From: Rhodovulum sp. | GTDB lineage: Bacteria > Pseudomonadota > Alphaproteobacteria > Rhodobacterales > Rhodobacteraceae | Reading direction: 5' to 3' | Length of the DNA stretch: 64,000 bases | NCBI GenBank assembly: GCA_002706605.1 | Contig: PALT01000005.1 | Span: 124,001-188,000 of the forward strand | Translations under genes and position numbers: made by a program | The notes under the pieces: model-generated | Told to the model about the DNA's origin: nothing | Database searches by the model: none | What the model saw: the letters and a program-made list of their open reading frames with translations, nothing else | In this document: positions 60,431-64,000 of the stretch, piece after piece | Numbering within the stretch: the stretch's first letter is position 1 | Layout of the letters: each line of letters starts with the position of its first letter

Positions 60431-61896
60431 TCGTACTGCTCCCGGTATTTGCGCACGACATAAAGGGCAAGGATATTCAGACCCAGCGTCAGAACGAACA
60501 GCGTCAGACCCAGCGCAAAGGCGACAAGCGTCTCGGGGCTGGCGAAATCGGTGTCGCCGGTCAGCTGGCTGACGATTTTAACGGTGACGGTGGTCATGGC
60601 CTCAAACGGGTTGCCGCTGATCTTGGCGGCGGCCCCTGCCCCCAGAACCACGATCATGGTTTCCCCGATGGCGCGCGATGCGGCCAGCAGGACCGCGCCG
60701 ACGATGCCGGGCAATGCGGCCGGAACGACCACCTGTTTAATGGTTTCGGATTTTGTCGCCCCAAGGCCCAGCGAACCGTCGCGCATGCTTTGGGGCACGG
60801 CGTTGATGATGTCATCAGACAGCGAGGACACAAACGGGATCAACATGATGCCCATGACCAGACCCGCCGTCATCACCGAGGCCGAGCTATCGCCAAGACC
60901 CAGAGGTTGCGCGAAATAATCCCGCAGCATCGGGCCCACGGTGATCAGGGCAAACAGACCGTAAACGATGGTCGGGATACCGGCCAGAACCTCAATCGCG
61001 GGCTTGGCCCATGCGCGCATTTTCGGGCCCGCATATTCCGACAGGTAGATCGCCGCGAACAGGCCAATCGGCACGGCCACGATCAGCGCGATGAACGAGA
61101 TATAGAGCGTGCCCCAGAGCAGCGGCAGGATGCCAAGCTCGGACGCGCCGCCACGACCGCTAAAGCTGGGCGCCCAGGTCGTGCCAAAGAAGAAGTCGGT
61201 CCAGTTGTACTGGCCAAAGAAGTTGCGCGTCTCCAGCAGCATCGACATCACAATGCCGACCGTGGTCAGGATCGCGATGGTGGACGCAAGGATCAACAGC
61301 GCCTTGATCGCGCGCTCAACCACGTTGCGGGCGCGGAATTCGACATGGGTGTTGCGGATCGCGGCAATGAACCCAAGCACCGCCGCACCCAGCACGACGA
61401 TGGTCATCGCGAGGCTATAGCGGGCCCAGAGGTTGCGATAGTCGCGGGCACCATCCAGAACCGGTTGGGCCACATCCGCGCCAAGCGCGATACCCACCTG
61501 CCCCAGCATCCCGCGCACGTCGTCGCGACCGGCGTTCAGTCGGGCGATTTCGGCGTCATCCAGCACGTTTTGGTCGTGTAGGTCGTTCAGACCATCCGCC
61601 AGACGGCGCACATCGGCCAGAACCAGATCGGGCGACCGGTCGCTGGCCTCGGCCTCGGCGGTGATCAGGGGCGAAATTTGCGCCTCAATCACAACGGGTT
61701 GCAGCAAAAGCCACGCCGCCATCAGCATCAACGCAGGAACAACCGTCGCCAGAACAACGTTGGAGCCATAATAAGAAGGAAGCGAGTGCAGCTTGCGGGC
61801 ATCCCCGCCTGCGGAGGCCACAGCGCGGCGCACCCCCAGCATGTATCCGATAGCGCCAAGCGCCAAAACGATCAGTAAGAGCCAGAGGATCGGCAT
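60427..61896 (-). CDS. pstC: Phosphate ABC transporter permease PstC, long form
   Basis: 489 residues against about 320 for E. coli PstC. The extra part is N-terminal: an initial helix, then VLATVVPALMLMAAWLLLQ and a roughly 120-residue loop (EASDRSPDLVLADVRRLADG onward) before the permease core with the EAA motif (DGSLGLGATKSETIKQVVVP). Forms the inner-membrane channel with PstA. A stem-loop lies in the 94 bp between it and pstS. Confidence 0.95.
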   Translation of the reverse strand: MPILWLLLIVLALGAIGYMLGVRRAVASAGGDARKLHSLPSYYGSNVVLATVVPALMLMAAWLLLQPVVIEAQISPLITAEAEASDRSPDLVLADVRRLADGLNDLHDQNVLDDAEIARLNAGRDDVRGMLGQVGIALGADVAQPVLDGARDYRNLWARYSLAMTIVVLGAAVLGFIAAIRNTHVEFRARNVVERAIKALLILASTIAILTTVGIVMSMLLETRNFFGQYNWTDFFFGTTWAPSFSGRGGASELGILPLLWGTLYISFIALIVAVPIGLFAAIYLSEYAGPKMRAWAKPAIEVLAGIPTIVYGLFALITVGPMLRDYFAQPLGLGDSSASVMTAGLVMGIMLIPFVSSLSDDIINAVPQSMRDGSLGLGATKSETIKQVVVPAALPGIVGAVLLAASRAIGETMIVVLGAGAAAKISGNPFEAMTTVTVKIVSQLTGDTDFASPETLVAFALGLTLFVLTLGLNILALYVVRKYREQYE

Positions 61897-61945
61897 GTGC
61901 CCCTCATTTCGGTTATTTGGTGCCGGTGAGACCGGCCAGACATGA

Positions 61946-61970
61946 CAAGAGCGGCGCGAGGCCGCTCTTG
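61946..61970 (-). other. Stem-loop between pstS and pstC
   Basis: CAAGAGCGGC and GCCGCTCTTG form a perfect 10-bp stem with a five-base loop. There is no T run on the minus strand, so it is more likely a stabiliser of the upstream pstS mRNA, or a partial attenuator, than a full terminator. Confidence 0.6.
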
Positions 61971-61990
61971 CCGGCAGAGACAGGCGTCTC

Positions 61991-63022
61991 TTAGTTCATG
62001 GTTGCTTCGTCAGCAACAACAGCTTGGGTCGCTGCCAGTTCCGGATCCGAAACCAGACCGTAAGCGGACAGCGGGCCATCGGGGCCAGCGATCTCGTCCG
62101 ATACGAAGAACTCAGCGTATTCTTTCAGGCCGGGGATGACGCCGATGTGTGCTTTCTTGATGTAGAAGTACAGCGGGCGCGACACCGGATATTCACCCGA
62201 AGCGATCGATTCCGTGCTGGGAACGACGCCCGACATGGTTGCCACTTTCAGCTTGTCGGTGTTGTTCTCGTAGAAGGCCAGACCGAAGACGCCGATGCCG
62301 TTCGGGTTTGCGTCGATACGGGCCAGGGTCTCGGTGTAGTCGCCGTCGATGTCGACCGAACGACCGTCGTTGCGCACTGCCAGGCAAGCGTCTTCAGCGT
62401 CGTCTTCCGACATGCCGCCAGCGATCATGGCTTCCATTGCGCCGGTAGCTTCACAGCCAGCAGCAACAACTTTTTCCTCGAACACTTCACGGGTGCCGTG
62501 CTTGGTGCCGGGGATGAAGGCCATGATTTCGGCGTCGGGCAGATCAGCGTTGAAGTCCGACCATTTGGTGTGGGGGTTATCAACCAGCTGACCGTCGACC
62601 AGAACCTTGGGGGCCAGAGCGTTGAAGATATCCGACGGGGTGAAGGCAGTGAATTCCGGGCCCTGCAGTTGCGAGGCGAATACGATGCCGTCATAGCCGA
62701 TGCGGACTTCGATGATGTCGGTGACACCAGCTTCGGCACAGGCTGCGATCTCTTTGTCTTTGATAGCGCGCGATGCGTTTGCAACGTCGATGGTGTTTTC
62801 GCCAACGCCTTCACAGAAGCGCTTCAGACCTGCCGACGAACCGCCCGATTCAACAACGGGGGTCGGGAAGTCGAAGTTTTCGCCGAATGCTTCAGCAACG
62901 ATCGAAGCGTAAGGCAGAACGGTCGACGAACCAGCAACCTGAACGTTGTCACGTGCAGCAGCGGCCGTGGCGGTAACAGCGGCGATCGCCAGGGTCGAGG
63001 CGGTCAGTTTCACAAAGGACAT
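61991..63022 (-). CDS. pstS: Phosphate-binding periplasmic protein PstS
   Basis: 343 residues with a signal peptide (MSFVKLTASTLAIAAVTATAAAA, about 1-23). The mature start DNVQVAGSSTVLPYA and later GTKHGTREVFEE, with ESGGSSAGLKRFCEG, provide the phosphate-binding Ser/Thr/Asp ligands. It captures inorganic phosphate and hands it to PstCA. It is preceded by a Pho box at 63112-63130, and codon bias suggests strong expression on induction. phoR lies upstream in the same direction. Confidence 0.96.
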   Translation of the reverse strand: MSFVKLTASTLAIAAVTATAAAARDNVQVAGSSTVLPYASIVAEAFGENFDFPTPVVESGGSSAGLKRFCEGVGENTIDVANASRAIKDKEIAACAEAGVTDIIEVRIGYDGIVFASQLQGPEFTAFTPSDIFNALAPKVLVDGQLVDNPHTKWSDFNADLPDAEIMAFIPGTKHGTREVFEEKVVAAGCEATGAMEAMIAGGMSEDDAEDACLAVRNDGRSVDIDGDYTETLARIDANPNGIGVFGLAFYENNTDKLKVATMSGVVPSTESIASGEYPVSRPLYFYIKKAHIGVIPGLKEYAEFFVSDEIAGPDGPLSAYGLVSDPELAATQAVVADEATMN

Positions 63023-63098
63023 GTAGTGCTCCTAGATATTTGATGCGGCCGTGTTCTTGACGACCTTGGGGCGGGTCCTATTGGTCCTGCGCAATGCT

Positions 63099-63130
63099 TT
63101 TGTGAAAGTAATGTAACACCTTTATGACAG
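63099..63130 (-). promoter_or_regulatory. Pho box upstream of pstS
   Basis: The minus strand reads CTGTCATAAAGGTGTTACAT (63130 down to 63111), two 11-bp-spaced direct repeats close to the CTGTCAT-N4-CTGTCAT consensus. A third repeat-like TTTCACAAAAG follows directly downstream (about 63110-63099). It lies about 90-110 bp before the pstS ATG and should bind phosphorylated PhoB. Confidence 0.85.
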
Positions 63131-63190
63131 TGTTCGTTTCGCGCGGCGCCTAGACATGTTCCTGTGGTTGTCTACAGACAAGCCAAGCCC

Positions 63191-64000
63191 TTAAACCACA
63201 GGCAAAATCACCGAAAATCGTGCGCCCTGACCGACCGCCGATTGAATCTTAAAAAGACCACGGTGACGGTTAATAATGTGTTTTACGATTGCCAGACCAA
63301 GGCCGGTGCCACCCTTTTCGCGGCTGCGATGGTCATCGATTCTGTAAAAACGCTCGGTCAGGCGCGGAATGTGGATCGGATCGAATCCCTCACCATAGTC
63401 GGTGACGGCGATTTCGACCGCCGGACCACGCAACATCGGCTCGCGCGCGATGGGGGTGATTTCAACACGGACCTCACCGCCGCTGCCGCCGTATTTGATT
63501 CCGTTTTCGATCAGGTTGGTGAACACTTGGGTCAACTGATCGCTATCGGCGGCGACGATCACCGGGTCTTCGGTGCCGCGTTGCACCAAATCGACCGACA
63601 GTTTCTCGGCCATGGGAGTCAGCGCGCGGATGCAGGACCCGACAAGCGCCGTCACATCCACCCGTTTGTCGGGCCGGATGCGTTCGTCGGTTTCCACGCG
63701 GCTGAGCGACAAGAGGTCCGAGACAAGGCGACTCATCCGCTCTGATTCGCGGGCCATGATGCCCAAAAACCGCTCATGTGCGGCCGGATCGTCCTTGGCG
63801 GGGCCGCGCAAGGTCTCGATAAACCCCATAACGGCGGTCAGGGGCGTTTTTAATTCGTGACTGACGTTGGCGACGAAATCACGCCGGATTTGCCCCGCTG
63901 TTTCGGTGTCCGTGCGGTCCTCAAAACACAGAAACACCACAGGCCCCTCGGCAATCCGACCGGGGGAAACGGTGACGTCATAGATGACCTCTTTCATGTT
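63191..64000 (-). CDS. phoR: Phosphate regulon sensor histidine kinase PhoR, partial: C-terminal 269 residues
   Basis: The frame runs off the right edge; the ATG at 63997 is very probably internal because the codon before it (AAC) is open and the segment EVIYDVTVSPG belongs to a PAS domain. Present are the end of that PAS domain, the phosphoacceptor FVANVSHELKTPL, the N box FTNLIENGIKYG, DYGEGF and GGTGLGLAIVKHI. PhoR autophosphorylates under phosphate starvation and passes the phosphate to PhoB. The stop lies about 60 bp before the Pho box of pstS, so pstS has its own promoter. Confidence 0.95.
   Translation of the reverse strand, partial: NMKEVIYDVTVSPGRIAEGPVVFLCFEDRTDTETAGQIRRDFVANVSHELKTPLTAVMGFIETLRGPAKDDPAAHERFLGIMARESERMSRLVSDLLSLSRVETDERIRPDKRVDVTALVGSCIRALTPMAEKLSVDLVQRGTEDPVIVAADSDQLTQVFTNLIENGIKYGGSGGEVRVEITPIAREPMLRGPAVEIAVTDYGEGFDPIHIPRLTERFYRIDDHRSREKGGTGLGLAIVKHIINRHRGLFKIQSAVGQGARFSVILPVV

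Noticed and set aside
58214-60463. 749-codon open frame on the plus strand opposite pstB-pstA
   Set aside because: Low-complexity His/Arg/Gln-rich translation, a typical shadow of GC-rich genes; both genes on the other strand are unmistakable.

Overview
The window looks like ordinary chromosome of an alphaproteobacterium of the Rhodobacterales (Roseobacter/Rhodobacter group). It is GC-rich, and no IS element, phage gene, tRNA, rRNA or CRISPR array was found. Lineage markers are the dusB(nifR3)-ntrB-ntrC-ntrY-ntrX-trkA-trkH-hfq-hflX block, an NtrC without the sigma54-contact loop, a DUF1476 F1-ATPase zeta protein, an RNase E with a long acidic insert in its S1 domain and a GWW tail, and a phoR-pstSCAB-phoU-phoB cluster. 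No genus is assigned.

Layout. 1-12.4 kb: end of ispD, then nitrogen two-component regulators NtrBC and NtrYX, the TrkAH potassium system, and hfq-hflX. 12.4-16.8 kb: a cobalamin/methionine neighbourhood (DUF1638, corrinoid protein, homocysteine methyltransferase) with a radical SAM gene. 17-19.3 kb: an MprF-like aminoacyl-phosphatidylglycerol protein and the ATPase inhibitor. 19.5-24.4 kb: purC-purS-purQ, then dctB-dctD. 24.4-27.8 kb: rne with a 431-bp upstream leader region. 27.9-33.7 kb: ccdA, a membrane alpha/beta-hydrolase translationally coupled to a cytochrome P450, and a convergent penicillin acylase. 33.7-41.2 kb: a beta-hydroxyacid dehydrogenase, a duplicated exported small protein, a SYLF lipoprotein, hemB, a membrane protein and mfd. 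41.2-47.4 kb: a Bcr/CflA exporter, a DsbA-like protein overlapping an acyl-CoA synthetase, an XRE-cupin regulator, an entericidin-type micro-lipoprotein and an oligopeptide-binding protein. 47.4-52.8 kb: a probable small RNA, bdhA-patatin, LysE, DUF502 and a psuG-psuK pair. 52.9-56.7 kb: rpsB-tsf, an orphan LuxR and an unknown gene. 56.8-64 kb: the Pho regulator and phosphate-transport cluster with a clear Pho box.

Systems. Nitrogen status (NtrBC/NtrYX), C4-dicarboxylates (DctBD) and phosphate (PhoRB-PstSCAB-PhoU) are each sensed by a kinase/regulator pair here. The three AAA+ response regulators NtrC, NtrX and DctD all lack the GAFTGA loop. The corrinoid protein, the zinc homocysteine methyltransferase and DUF1638 fit a split, cobalamin-dependent methionine synthase. 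PHB turnover (bdhA with a patatin), pseudouridine salvage (psuGK) and ribosome/RNA functions (rpsB, tsf, rne, hfq, hflX) fill most of the rest.

The most interesting unexplained items are the promoter-hairpin-terminator unit at 47423-47534 (candidate sRNA), the duplicated secreted protein at 34835 with its near-perfect ribosome binding site and three upstream palindromes, the hydrolase-P450 pair, the DctD with altered Walker B and no GAFTGA, an hflX with no standard start codon for its conserved N-terminus, and a hairpin covering the dusB ribosome binding site.
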